A stretch of 64,000 nt of DNA from Terribacillus saccharophilus (GCF_002272075.1 NZ_NPBJ01000012.1:1-64000); one strand, 5' to 3'. Positions 7,787-15,915 are shown, counted from the stretch's first letter. Numbers and translations are program-made. Notes: a model not told the origin generated them from the letters alone.

Positions 7787-7954
7787 TTGGCGTATGTGAT
7801 CATGCGTGAAGAGAAGGAAGACATTCGCTGCCTGAAAGAAACAGGCAGTACGATGTGTAAGCTATTCGATACGATGGAAGATGCCGAATTGATGAAAAAG
7901 CAGCTGGTTTCCGAAACTGCTTCGCATATTCACTGGTTTATTGTTGAAATGTAA
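7787..7954 (+). CDS. Small hypothetical protein, 55 residues
   Basis: A TTG start at 7787, eight to nine bases after GTGAGGG, opens a 55-codon frame: MAYVIMREEKEDIRCLKETG ... ending HWFIVEM. It is soluble and charged, with two cysteines. Codon use looks like its neighbours, and it fits exactly between the DinB gene and the convergent peptidase gene (eight bases to the latter's stop). I do not recognise the family. Confidence 0.6.
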   Translation: MAYVIMREEKEDIRCLKETGSTMCKLFDTMEDAELMKKQLVSETASHIHWFIVEM

Positions 7955-7962
7955 TGGCCGAT

Positions 7963-8664
7963 TTAATTCAGGTAAGCAGCCGGAATCGCTTCTTCATAAG
8001 CGCCGTCTTCTTGCCTTTTTATGTTATACACAGCAGCATTCTTCCGAGAGCATACAGCCTGATCCAACTGTTCATCTACGAAATGTAAAGCAGCACTATC
8101 ATCAACCCCATAGCCTTCTTTCATACTACCTTCTCCTACAGCCTTCACATAAGCTGGTCTACGTTTCGCCTCTCCATCAAAGTGAGGACAAACACTTCCT
8201 GGTAAAAAACCAAGACCATCTATTGCATACAGTGGCCCGTTCAAAGGGTCCGTCAGCCCCTCCTCAAACCAGCAATTGGCCCCAGCGCTTAGTCCCGCCA
8301 AGATAACACCACTCTGGTAAGCTTCAGCTAGTATGTTATCCAGCTTCCATTCACGCCACAGCACCAGCATGTTTCGGGTACTTCCTCCTCCGACATAGAG
8401 GATATCCTGCTCCAATACAAATGTGCGCAAATCTTTGAAATTAGGTTCAAACAGCGACAGATGACTAGGCTTGCATGGAAGCTGATGAAAAGCTTCATAA
8501 AAGCGCCGAATATAATCCAGCTTATCTCCGCTAGCCGTTGGAATGAAACAAACATGTGGTTCAATCTTGCCGCTTTGAGAAAGTATATACCGATCGAGAG
8601 CCAAGTTGTCCGTTTCCATAGAGAAACCTCCGCCGCCAAGTGCGATAATCTGTCTTTTCATCAT
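7963..8664 (-). CDS. Peptidase E-like serine peptidase, family S51
   Basis: 233 residues from ATG 8664, which follows AAGGAG; an upstream TTG start would place the ribosome site inside the gene. The nucleophile motif GLSAGAN carries Ser126 and the partner His161 lies in VCPHFDG. The glycine-rich YVGGGSTRNML and N-terminal IIALGGGGF strands are typical of cytoplasmic Asp-dipeptidase-like S51 enzymes (YgaJ-like). The gene is coupled to the upstream membrane-protein gene through an ATGA overlap. Confidence 0.85.
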   Translation of the reverse strand: MMKRQIIALGGGGFSMETDNLALDRYILSQSGKIEPHVCFIPTASGDKLDYIRRFYEAFHQLPCKPSHLSLFEPNFKDLRTFVLEQDILYVGGGSTRNMLVLWREWKLDNILAEAYQSGVILAGLSAGANCWFEEGLTDPLNGPLYAIDGLGFLPGSVCPHFDGEAKRRPAYVKAVGEGSMKEGYGVDDSAALHFVDEQLDQAVCSRKNAAVYNIKRQEDGAYEEAIPAAYLN

Positions 8665-9128
8665 ACTCGTCTCCTTACCACGCAATACAACCCGGCCAGC
8701 AGAAAGGCAAGAGAAACGGCAGCTATGTAGGTGTATACATTGAAGTATAAGTTATTCAAATGGATATCCTGCCAGCCATAATCCTGCATAAACGTTGTAC
8801 TCACAGCCATTGTCTGCTCCAGTTCTGCGATCCGAAGTACGTACTTTTCTCTGGCAAATGAAAAGCAAACAGCAATACCTATACAAGTAAGTACAATGGT
8901 TAATACGTGCAGCATCCTTGGACGGCCATTCAGCTTATTGAAATAGGTTGCAAACAGACAATACATGACTGCCAAAAGAAAGAAACATGCTAATGGATAA
9001 AGAGGCAATCCCAAATTTCCATTCCCACTTACATGATTGGTCTTAATTGTAAAGATATTAATGAAAAAGAAACAAGTGATACTAAGAAGCAGAGTAAAAC
9101 AGAATACTTTCCAGCTTACTGTCCGCAT
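8661..9128 (-). CDS. Four-helix membrane protein coupled to peptidase E
   Basis: 155 residues from ATG 9128, nine bases after AAGGAAGGAG. There are four hydrophobic segments (about 6-26, 40-60, 75-93 and 132-150). A polar, probably extracytoplasmic loop between helices 3 and 4 contains EKYVLRIAELEQTMAVS. I do not recognise the family. The stop overlaps the peptidase start by four bases, so the two are co-translated. Confidence 0.65.
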   Translation of the reverse strand: MRTVSWKVFCFTLLLSITCFFFINIFTIKTNHVSGNGNLGLPLYPLACFFLLAVMYCLFATYFNKLNGRPRMLHVLTIVLTCIGIAVCFSFAREKYVLRIAELEQTMAVSTTFMQDYGWQDIHLNNLYFNVYTYIAAVSLAFLLAGLYCVVRRRV

Positions 9129-9211
9129 ATTGGTCAGCTCCTTCCTTGAACTTCCTTCTCTTCCAGCCCATTTCAAATGGAAATGATTTTAAATTAGGTA
9201 AGATAGATTGA

Positions 9212-9396
9212 TTAACGGCTTTTTCTTAAAGTGTGATTATCTCCAATATGCATGGCAAGTAAAACAAGAGAAACCACCTGTAATATAAAACCTAGAATAA
9301 ACAAAATAGGCTTCTGTGTGACTGTTCCCAACAAAAGCAATGAGAGGCCAATAAAAGCAACCCTACACCCCAGCGCTGAAGTTTAGAACCAAACAT
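9212..9396 (-). pseudogene. Frameshifted small two-helix membrane protein
   Basis: ATG 9396 after a very strong AAGGAGGGGG begins MFGSKLQRWGVG. A one-base shift near 9358 is needed to continue as VAFIGLSLLLLGTVTQKPIL ... LLAMHIGDNHTLRKSR and stop at 9212. Restored, it would be about 61 residues with two membrane helices and a basic tail. It is either a recent frameshift or a sequencing indel. Confidence 0.6.
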
Positions 9397-9465
9397 CCTT
9401 CCCCCTCCTTTGCGACCTTCTTAGTTAAACCGTATCATATATTCTGCATTATGGAAAATAATCCC

Positions 9466-9494
9466 TTGTAAAACTAATCCTATTAGTTTATAGT
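9466..9494 (+). promoter_or_regulatory. Sigma-A promoter of the MBL/TetR operon
   Basis: TTGTAA and TATAGT hexamers are separated by exactly 17 bases, 34 bases upstream of the ATG at 9528. The 17-base spacer is itself an operator palindrome. Confidence 0.75.
9471..9489 (+). promoter_or_regulatory. TetR-type operator O1, between -35 and -10
   Basis: Perfect palindrome AAACTAAT-CCT-ATTAGTTT. It fills the spacer of the promoter, the classic blocking position for a TetR repressor. The matching regulator is the second gene of the operon. Confidence 0.78.
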
Positions 9495-9496
9495 TT

Positions 9497-9513
9497 AACT
9501 AATACCATTAGTT
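9497..9513 (+). promoter_or_regulatory. TetR-type operator O2, at the transcription start
   Basis: Perfect palindrome AACTAAT-ACC-ATTAGTT, same half-site as O1, centred 25 bases downstream of O1 and just before the ribosome site. Confidence 0.75.
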
Positions 9514-9527
9514 TGGAGGGGATTTTT

Positions 9528-10226
9528 ATGCGTATTCACAAACAAAACAACTTATATCAGCTATCATTTATGCCACGACTGTTTCCGGTGAATTGTTATC
9601 TGGTCGAAGAAGAAGATGGATTAACATTGGTCGATGCAGCGCTAGCATCCTCAGCATCTTCTATTCTTTCAGCAGCCCGTACGATTGGTAAACCAATAAC
9701 TAAAATCGTATTAACACATGCCCATTCAGATCATATTGGGGCTCTAGACAACTTAAAAGAAGCTTTACCCGATGCAGAGGTCATGTTATCGCAGATGGAG
9801 TGGGATATACTTCAAAACGAAACGAAAATGGAAGCTGGACTCCCAATCAAGGGCGGATATCCGAAGAATATCAAGACGAGACCAGAAAGGTTCTTGAGCG
9901 AAGGTGACCATGTCGGATCACTCGAAGTGATAGCAGCGCCTGGGCACACACCAGGTATGCTGGCATTGTTCGACCATCGAGATGGTGCACTCCTTGTCGG
10001 AGATGCTTTCCAGCTTCGAGGCGGAATAGCGGTATCCGGAGATTTAAGGTGGCAGTTCCCATTCCCTAGCTGGGCCACATGGAATAAAGAAATCTCGATT
10101 CAATCGGCCAAAAAGCTAGCAGACTTAGAGCCTACAATCTTGGCTGTTGGACATGGAGATTTGCTTCATGAACCATTGACGTCTATGAAGCAAGCCATCC
10201 TGCGTGCCGAAAAAGGAGCCAGGTAA
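9528..10226 (+). CDS. Metallo-beta-lactamase-fold hydrolase
   Basis: 232 residues from ATG 9528, after TTGGAGGGG. The zinc motif HAHSDH lies at 64-69, with further ligands H140 (APGHTPG), D159 (VGDAF) and H209 (VGHGD). The set is complete, as in glyoxalase II/lactonase-like MBL hydrolases. No extra domain or signal peptide is present. Its control by a TetR regulator in the same operon suggests induction by a small molecule it may hydrolyse, which is inference. Confidence 0.88.
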   Translation: MRIHKQNNLYQLSFMPRLFPVNCYLVEEEDGLTLVDAALASSASSILSAARTIGKPITKIVLTHAHSDHIGALDNLKEALPDAEVMLSQMEWDILQNETKMEAGLPIKGGYPKNIKTRPERFLSEGDHVGSLEVIAAPGHTPGMLALFDHRDGALLVGDAFQLRGGIAVSGDLRWQFPFPSWATWNKEISIQSAKKLADLEPTILAVGHGDLLHEPLTSMKQAILRAEKGAR

Positions 10227-10227
10227 C

Positions 10228-10758
10228 ATGCCTAGAATGCAGCTTACCAAAACGATGATCATCGAAACTGCTCTTTCATTAGCTGAACAGCAAGGATACG
10301 AAGCAGTCACGATGGCAAATATTGCTCGCTCCCTATCAATTAAGCCGCCCTCTTTGTATAACCATTTCAAAAACTTAGAGGAAATCAAGCACGCAATGGC
10401 CGAAGCTGCACAAATACAACTTTATGAAGCTCTGAGAGATACCGAACAGGGCGCACAGCCGCTACTGTCACTAGCAAAGGCCTATGTGCATTTTGGCTCT
10501 TCTCATCCTGGTCTGTATGCCTCTTCCCTTCCTGGTGGAAGCTGGGAAGTTAGTGAAGCACTTGTGCAGCTTATAGCTGATGGTTTAACATCATTCCCAT
10601 TAGATGAAACAGATAAGATCCATGCTATCCGTGGGTTCCGAAGTATGCTGCACGGCTTCATTGATTTAAATAAGCACGCAGGATTTAAACTTGATGTTGA
10701 TCTGGAGAAATCACTTGAACAGATGGTTGGAATATATGTACGAGGTTTACAATCTTAA
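10228..10758 (+). CDS. TetR-family repressor with WHG-type C-terminal domain
   Basis: 176 residues, starting one base after the MBL stop; AAGGAG lies at 10,215-10,220. The helix-turn-helix is EAVTMANIARSLSIKPPSLYNHF, and the C-terminal AIRGFRSMLHGFIDLNKHAGF matches the WHG-type ligand domain. It very likely binds the two palindromes upstream of the MBL gene and so autoregulates the operon. The ligand is unknown. Confidence 0.88.
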   Translation: MPRMQLTKTMIIETALSLAEQQGYEAVTMANIARSLSIKPPSLYNHFKNLEEIKHAMAEAAQIQLYEALRDTEQGAQPLLSLAKAYVHFGSSHPGLYASSLPGGSWEVSEALVQLIADGLTSFPLDETDKIHAIRGFRSMLHGFIDLNKHAGFKLDVDLEKSLEQMVGIYVRGLQS

Positions 10759-10869
10759 GTCTTACGAGCCTGCAGCTTTGGAAGGTAAAAAAACGTATAA
10801 GCGTGTCTGTTTAGCTATAACTGAAGAATAGATTAGGAGTTACAAGGTATTCGTTAATAAGTGGAGATG

Positions 10870-11118
10870 CTATCGCGATAAGTCAATATCGTCTTTCTGT
10901 TTATTTTTCAAAATTCCTTCTAAAACGAAACCAATTATTAAACCAATAAGAACTGGAATAAGAGATCCTCCAGCTTCAAATACAACCCCTTCTGCTGGAT
11001 TTTCCTTATAGAAAGTCCAGCTAAGATATGAAATCTCGAATATGTTACCGATTGTGTATAAAAGCACCATTACAAGAAAGGAAGAGAGTATAGGCAACCA
11101 GAATGCTTTCTTTTTCAT
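10870..11118 (-). CDS. Small two-helix membrane protein
   Basis: 82 residues from ATG 11118, nine bases after GAGGAG. The N-terminus MKKKAFWLPIL leads into a first helix, and a second (IPVLIGLIIGFVLEGIL) lies near the C-terminus before a charged tail KNKQKDDIDLSR. I do not recognise it. It lies just past the end of the sdh operon terminator and is transcribed separately. Confidence 0.55.
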   Translation of the reverse strand: MKKKAFWLPILSSFLVMVLLYTIGNIFEISYLSWTFYKENPAEGVVFEAGGSLIPVLIGLIIGFVLEGILKNKQKDDIDLSR

Positions 11119-11194
11119 GAATAACATCTCCTCGGCTAATATCATAAATATTTTCTCTATTGTACAGCAGCAAGTTTTCTAAAGATAGCTTAAC

Positions 11195-11232
11195 AAAAAA
11201 ACGGAACTCTCTATGTGGAGTTCCGTTTTTTG
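11195..11232. terminator. sdhCAB operon terminator
   Basis: Stem AAAAAACGGAACTC/GAGTTCCGTTTTTT with an eight-base loop, 19 bases past the sdhB stop. The A- and T-runs make it work in both directions. Confidence 0.88.
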
Positions 11233-11250
11233 CTTCAGAAATTAACTATC

Positions 11251-12027
11251 TTAGTAATTCGTGTCACTTCCAAAGAAGTTCTTGAACGACTGGATATTCG
11301 TTGCACGGTTCATTTCGGCGATTGACGTTGTCAACGGAATACCTTTCGGGCAAACCTGTACGCAGTTCTGTGAGTTACCGCAGCTGCCGATGCCGCCTTC
11401 TCCCATCAATGCTTCCAAACGTTCCCCTTTATTCATTGCACCAGTTGGATGGGAGTTGAACAAACGTACTTGGGAAATCGGTGCTGGACCGATGAAATCA
11501 GATTTATCGTTCACATTCGGGCATGCTTCCAAGCACACGCCGCAAGTCATGCATTTGGAAAGCTCATATGCCCATTGTCTTTTCTTCTCTGGCATACGCG
11601 GACCAGGTCCTAGATCATACGTACCATCAATCGGCACCCAAGCTTTAACTTTTTTCAGGCTGTCGAACATTTGGGAGCGGTCCACTGCCAAGTCACGAAT
11701 AATCGGGAACGTGGCCATCGGCTCAAGACGGATTGGCTGTTCCAGTTTATCGATAAGTGCTGCACAGGACTGCCTTGGCGTACCATTGATGACCATGGAA
11801 CATGCTCCGCAAACCTCTTCCAGACAGTTCATATCCCAATAGATAGGTGTCGTTTCCTTGCCTTCCGCATTCACCGGGTTTCTCCGTATCTCCATCAAAG
11901 CAGAGATGACGTTCATATTCTCCCGGTATGGTACATGAAAGGTTTCTTCATAAGGGGCGCTACTCGGATCGTTCTGACGTGTCACAATGATTGTAATCGT
12001 CTCTTGCTTCGTTTTCGTCGCTTCCAT
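11251..12027 (-). CDS. sdhB: Succinate dehydrogenase iron-sulfur subunit
   Basis: 258 residues. It carries electrons from the flavoprotein to the cytochrome subunit of complex II. The [2Fe-2S] cysteines are C68, C73, C76 and C88. The remaining clusters use C159, C162, C165 and C169, then C216, C222 and C226. All expected ligands are present. It is the last gene of sdhCAB, and its start shares one base with the sdhA stop. It is peripheral at the inner face of the membrane. Confidence 0.97.
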   Translation of the reverse strand: MEATKTKQETITIIVTRQNDPSSAPYEETFHVPYRENMNVISALMEIRRNPVNAEGKETTPIYWDMNCLEEVCGACSMVINGTPRQSCAALIDKLEQPIRLEPMATFPIIRDLAVDRSQMFDSLKKVKAWVPIDGTYDLGPGPRMPEKKRQWAYELSKCMTCGVCLEACPNVNDKSDFIGPAPISQVRLFNSHPTGAMNKGERLEALMGEGGIGSCGNSQNCVQVCPKGIPLTTSIAEMNRATNIQSFKNFFGSDTNY

Positions 12028-13796
12028 TATGCTTTTGCCTCCTTCGCTTTCGCGGCGCTGTAGTCACGTTTTCTCGGCTTGATATAGGAAGTGTCGACTT
12101 CTTCGTAATAGATATCTGGCGAGTTGGATGTTTCATCATATCTAGCCATAGTAGTCTTCAGGAATTCCGCATCGTTCCGTTCTGGGAATTCAGGTTTGTA
12201 ATGGGCACCGCGGCTTTCATTCCGCATGTATGCACCAATTGTCATGACACGAGCCAAATGCAGCATGTTCTTCAGCTGGCGGGTGAACATGACACCCTGG
12301 TTGCTCCATAGGGATGTATCATGAATGTTGATATTGTTCCAGCGTTCTTGAAGCTCCTGCAATTTGTCATCCGTCTTGAGCAATTTGCTGTTTTCACGAA
12401 CAACTGTCACGTTATCCGTCATCCATTCGCCTAACTCACGGTGCAGCTTGTACGCATTCTCATTCCCGTCCATTTTAATCATCTTATCGAAGTTGGCTTG
12501 CTCTTTGGCAAGCGCATCATCGAATAGCTTGCTGGAGATGTCATCGGCATGCTTATCCAGTCCGTCGATATATTTGATCGCATTCGGTCCGGCAACCATT
12601 CCGCCGTAAATTGCTGACAGTAGGGAATTCGCACCAAGACGGTTTGCACCATGCTGAGAGTAATCGCATTCCCCAGCTGCAAAGATTCCTGGAATATTTG
12701 TCATTTGATCATCACTGATCCAAAGACCGCCCATAGAGTAATGGACTGCCGGGAAGATTTTCATTGGAACCTTACGTGGATCGTCACCTGCGAATTTTTC
12801 ATAAATCTCAATGATACCGCCCAGTTTAACATCCAGCTCTTTTGGATCCTTATGGGACAAATCAAGATAGACCATGTTTTCGCCATTGATGCCGAGCTTC
12901 TGATTAACACACACATCGAAGATCTCCCGTGTCGCAATATCACGCGGCACAAGGTTTCCGTACGCCGGGTATTTTTCTTCAAGGAAGTACCAAGGCTCTC
13001 CATCTTTGTACGTCCATACACGGCCGCCTTCTCCGCGTGCTGATTCACTCATAAGGCGGAGCTTATCGTCACCAGGTATAGCCGTAGGATGAATCTGAAT
13101 GAACTCTCCATTCGCATAAATTGCACCTTGCTCATACAAAGCTCCAGCAGCAGAACCTGTGTTGATGATCGAGTTCGTCGATTTTCCGAAGATGATACCA
13201 GGTCCGCCTGTCGCCATGATGACAGCATCTGCCCGCAACGCGCGCAATTCATGGGATTGGATGTTCTGTGTCAGGATACCGCGTCCGACACCTTCATCAT
13301 CAATGATGGCATGAACAAATTCCCAGCCCTCATATTTTGTTACCAGACCTGCAGTCTCGTAGCGCCGCACTTGCTCATCAAGTGCATAAAGCAGCTGCTG
13401 ACCAGTCGTCGCACCAGCATAAGCTGTCCGGTGATACTGCGTACCGCCGAAACGGCGGAAGTCAAGCAGACCCTCTGGTGTCCGGTTGAACATGACACCC
13501 ATTCGGTCGAGCATATGGATGATACTCGGTGCTGCATCGCACATTCCTTTTACGGGCCCTTGATTGGCAAGGAAGTCCCCTCCGTAAACCGTATCGTCGA
13601 AATGCTCCCAGGTGGAGTCACCCTCACCCTTTGTATTAACAGCTCCGTTGATGCCTCCCTGTGCACAAACGGAGTGGGAGCGTTTTACCGGAACAATGGA
13701 TAACAAATCTACATGAACGCCGGCTTCTGCTGCTTTGATGGTAGCCATCAAACCTGCCAGTCCCCCGCCGACAACAACTATATTACGTTTACTCAT
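12027..13796 (-). CDS. sdhA: Succinate dehydrogenase flavoprotein subunit
   Basis: 589 residues, close to B. subtilis SdhA (586). It oxidises succinate to fumarate with covalently bound FAD. The N-terminal dinucleotide motif VVVGGGLAGLMA is followed by RSHSVCAQGGINGAVN, whose histidine carries the flavin. HPTAIPG and the SARGEGGR segment belong to the active site. It sits between sdhC (32 bases upstream) and sdhB. Confidence 0.97.
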   Translation of the reverse strand: MSKRNIVVVGGGLAGLMATIKAAEAGVHVDLLSIVPVKRSHSVCAQGGINGAVNTKGEGDSTWEHFDDTVYGGDFLANQGPVKGMCDAAPSIIHMLDRMGVMFNRTPEGLLDFRRFGGTQYHRTAYAGATTGQQLLYALDEQVRRYETAGLVTKYEGWEFVHAIIDDEGVGRGILTQNIQSHELRALRADAVIMATGGPGIIFGKSTNSIINTGSAAGALYEQGAIYANGEFIQIHPTAIPGDDKLRLMSESARGEGGRVWTYKDGEPWYFLEEKYPAYGNLVPRDIATREIFDVCVNQKLGINGENMVYLDLSHKDPKELDVKLGGIIEIYEKFAGDDPRKVPMKIFPAVHYSMGGLWISDDQMTNIPGIFAAGECDYSQHGANRLGANSLLSAIYGGMVAGPNAIKYIDGLDKHADDISSKLFDDALAKEQANFDKMIKMDGNENAYKLHRELGEWMTDNVTVVRENSKLLKTDDKLQELQERWNNINIHDTSLWSNQGVMFTRQLKNMLHLARVMTIGAYMRNESRGAHYKPEFPERNDAEFLKTTMARYDETSNSPDIYYEEVDTSYIKPRKRDYSAAKAKEAKA

Positions 13797-13828
13797 ATCT
13801 TTAAGTCCCCTCTCTTAAAGCCGCTATC

Positions 13829-14449
13829 TTATACACCCATGCCGAATGCCAGCAAAGAGCGTACCCCTAAATACGTTACGCCAAGGAACACAAGCAGCGT
13901 CGCATATGTCGCGATTCGCTGGGAACGCGGAGATACTGTGATTCCCCAAGTAACCAGGAAGCTCCATAGTCCGTTCGCGAAGTGGAACGTTGTGGAAATG
14001 ACGCCAATCAAGTAGAACCAGAAGAAAAATGGCTGGGTCAGAATAGCTTCCATAAAATCAAAATCAATTGTTTCCTGCGTGAAGATTGTAATAACACGAG
14101 TCTGATAGACATGCCATGCGATGAAAATCAGTGTCACGATACCAGTGATCCGCTGCAGCAGAAACATCAGGTTCCGGAAGTATCCATATCTTCTTGTATT
14201 GTTCTTACCTGTCAGTACAATGTACACACCGAGAATGGCATGATACAGGATCGGTATGTAGATGACGATCCATTCAAGCACAAAGCGGAATGGAAGATTG
14301 TGCATGAAACCAGCAGCAGTATTGAAGCTGCCGCTTCCGTACGCAGCAAAGTGGTTAATGACCAAATGCTGGATAAGGAAGATTCCGATTGGAAGCACTC
14401 CTAACAATGAATGAAGCCTGCGGTAGAAAAACTCTCGATTCTCGTTCAT
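13829..14449 (-). CDS. sdhC: Succinate dehydrogenase cytochrome b558 subunit
   Basis: 206 residues, five membrane helices: the single large anchor subunit of the B. subtilis-type quinone reductase. The two haems are held by four histidines, and H28, H70, H113 and H156 match the B. subtilis positions (28/70/113/155). It transfers electrons to menaquinone. GAGGGGG precedes the ATG. First gene of the operon. Confidence 0.96.
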   Translation of the reverse strand: MNENREFFYRRLHSLLGVLPIGIFLIQHLVINHFAAYGSGSFNTAAGFMHNLPFRFVLEWIVIYIPILYHAILGVYIVLTGKNNTRRYGYFRNLMFLLQRITGIVTLIFIAWHVYQTRVITIFTQETIDFDFMEAILTQPFFFWFYLIGVISTTFHFANGLWSFLVTWGITVSPRSQRIATYATLLVFLGVTYLGVRSLLAFGMGV

Positions 14450-14550
14450 ACGTACCCCCTCAATAGCTCTCTGAATTAACAGAATGATTGCGTTTTCATA
14501 TTCGATTAAAAATAAAACCGAATGAAAACCGAATCCTTATTAACAATATT

Positions 14551-14579
14551 ATTGTATAACTATCAAATTTAGGCGTCAA
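14551..14579 (-). promoter_or_regulatory. sdhCAB sigma-A promoter
   Basis: TTGACG (14,574-14,579) and TACAAT (14,551-14,556) on the minus strand, spacer exactly 17. The leader to sdhC is about 95 bases. Confidence 0.85.
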
Positions 14580-14592
14580 GAAAACGCTTTAA
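14579..14592 (-). promoter_or_regulatory. cre-like site at the sdhCAB promoter
   Basis: TTAAAGCGTTTTCT matches the CcpA consensus TGWAARCGTTWNCW at 13 of 14 positions and abuts the -35 box. Catabolite control of sdh is known in Bacillus; the direction of the effect from this position is inference. Confidence 0.65.
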
Positions 14593-14767
14593 AAAATTTA
14601 CTAATCTATTTTTTTATTTTATATAATTCACGAGAATATCGACGAATATTGTCAGTTTCATAAACATTGTCAATTCAGCCAAAAGACATTGGCAGTATAC
14701 CCGGTTTTCATGGTAAAGTGAATAAAGATACTTTGTAATTGCAACAAGGCGGGAAAGGAAGACATGC

Positions 14768-15211
14768 ATGCAAAAGAAAATGCAAGAATTCGACAAGGAT
14801 TATATGGAACAGCTCATCACTCATGGAGCCGGCCATGATATATTGCGTTTTGTCAGTTTACCAGACTTATTAGGTGAGGACGCTTCTTCCATCCTTTACG
14901 TGCTGGGTAAAAAACTGGCACGGAGAGTAAACCCAGCATCCATGGAACAAGTCGAGGACTTTTTTATCCAAATGGGCTGGGGGAACCTGAGCTTAGTCAA
15001 ACAAAAACGGCATGAAATGACATTCGAACTCTCGGGAGCACCAGTCATACATAGATGGAACGTCGGAGTCGGAAAAGAGTACAGAATGGAAGCAGGCTTC
15101 CTCGCTGCAAGCATCGAGCAGATCAAGGAGCTCGCTTGTGAATGCGTGGACGAAAATGTGCCGAAAAAGGAACATGTTCAGTTTAATGTTTATTTTGCAA
15201 AGGAAGATTGA
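14768..15211 (+). CDS. yslB: YslB, DUF2507 protein
   Basis: 147 residues, soluble. It is the DUF2507/YslB protein that sits beside sdhC in B. subtilis. The typical heme NO-binding-like fold segments HDILRFVSLPDLLGEDASS and MGWGNLSLVKQK are visible. The biochemical function is unknown. It is transcribed divergently from sdhCAB from the shared 318-base intergenic region, with AAAGGAAG before the ATG. Confidence 0.85.
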   Translation: MQKKMQEFDKDYMEQLITHGAGHDILRFVSLPDLLGEDASSILYVLGKKLARRVNPASMEQVEDFFIQMGWGNLSLVKQKRHEMTFELSGAPVIHRWNVGVGKEYRMEAGFLAASIEQIKELACECVDENVPKKEHVQFNVYFAKED

Positions 15212-15233
15212 TGGAGTCAACCTATAAAAACGG

Positions 15234-15268
15234 AAGAAATGACGTGTGTATCTTACACGTCATTTCTT
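15234..15268. terminator. Terminator after yslB
   Basis: Perfect 14-base stem AAGAAATGACGTGT/ACACGTCATTTCTT with a seven-base loop, between the convergent yslB and a small membrane gene. Confidence 0.8.
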
Positions 15269-15280
15269 AATTGTTTCATC

Positions 15281-15604
15281 TTAAAAAATACCTGTCCCAA
15301 CAGTTATGGGGCATAATGTAAGGCCCATAACTAAAGTAAATAGGATAAGTGTTATCCTCACCTCTTTATCAGGCGCAAAGAAGGCAAAAACAAAACTAAT
15401 CAGGGTGCTGAATACTACGGTATTAATAACAAAGCCTTCTAGGAAGTTTAGTTGTTTCCATAATTCGGGAGTGACCATGATAAGCAGCAGATTTAGGGTA
15501 CCGAGTGTTAACGACAATAATGCACACAAGGTGCTAATAGCAGCAGGACCTTTGAAAAAGTTCTTATAACTCAATAATGCCACGCTCACTTTCATCCACT
15601 TCAT
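15281..15604 (-). CDS. Small three-helix membrane protein
   Basis: 107 residues with three hydrophobic segments (about 19-42, 55-75 and 82-104), separated by short charged turns (TPELWKQ, APDKEVR). No recognised motif. The ribosome site is weak at both possible starts (15604, 15595). It sits between yslB and uvrC, where B. subtilis has no such gene, next to a broken YesK-like gene. Confidence 0.5.
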   Translation of the reverse strand: MKWMKVSVALLSYKNFFKGPAAISTLCALLSLTLGTLNLLLIMVTPELWKQLNFLEGFVINTVVFSTLISFVFAFFAPDKEVRITLILFTLVMGLTLCPITVGTGIF

Positions 15605-15648
15605 ACCAAATATACATTACTTTGTGCTAGCATTACTATCTTCGTTCC

Positions 15649-15915
15649 TTAACCCTTCTTACTTTGATATCGGTTAACCACTATGCCTCCCACCGGCAGA
15701 ATAGTAAAAGCCAGTGTCCCAAGTCCGATAATGGAAATAGCCATACCATCCCAAGCCCCCACCATCAGTCCTGCAGCTATAGTTACGATACCGACACAAA
15801 TACTTGGAAATACTAGTGGAATATGAAACTTGGTTTTTTTATTAAATATCCGAGCTATAGCACAGACTATAGCTCCTACAGCTACTCCTAAAAAAAGCAA
15901 GCCTTAAAACCCCAT
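15649..15915 (-). pseudogene. YesK-like membrane protein with a nonsense codon at position 4
   Basis: A strong AGGAGAGGTG site leads into ATG GGG TTT TAA. The same frame then continues without a break as LLFLGVAVGAIVCAIARIF, and a further 60 residues including two more hydrophobic segments, to VNRYQSKKG. The three-helix layout resembles the YesK family. A single base change would restore the protein (about 88 residues). Restart at TTG 15900 is possible but lacks a ribosome site. Confidence 0.55.

Noticed and set aside
13089-13703. 204-codon open frame antisense to sdhA
   Set aside because: Same reasons: lies wholly within sdhA and has no translation signals.
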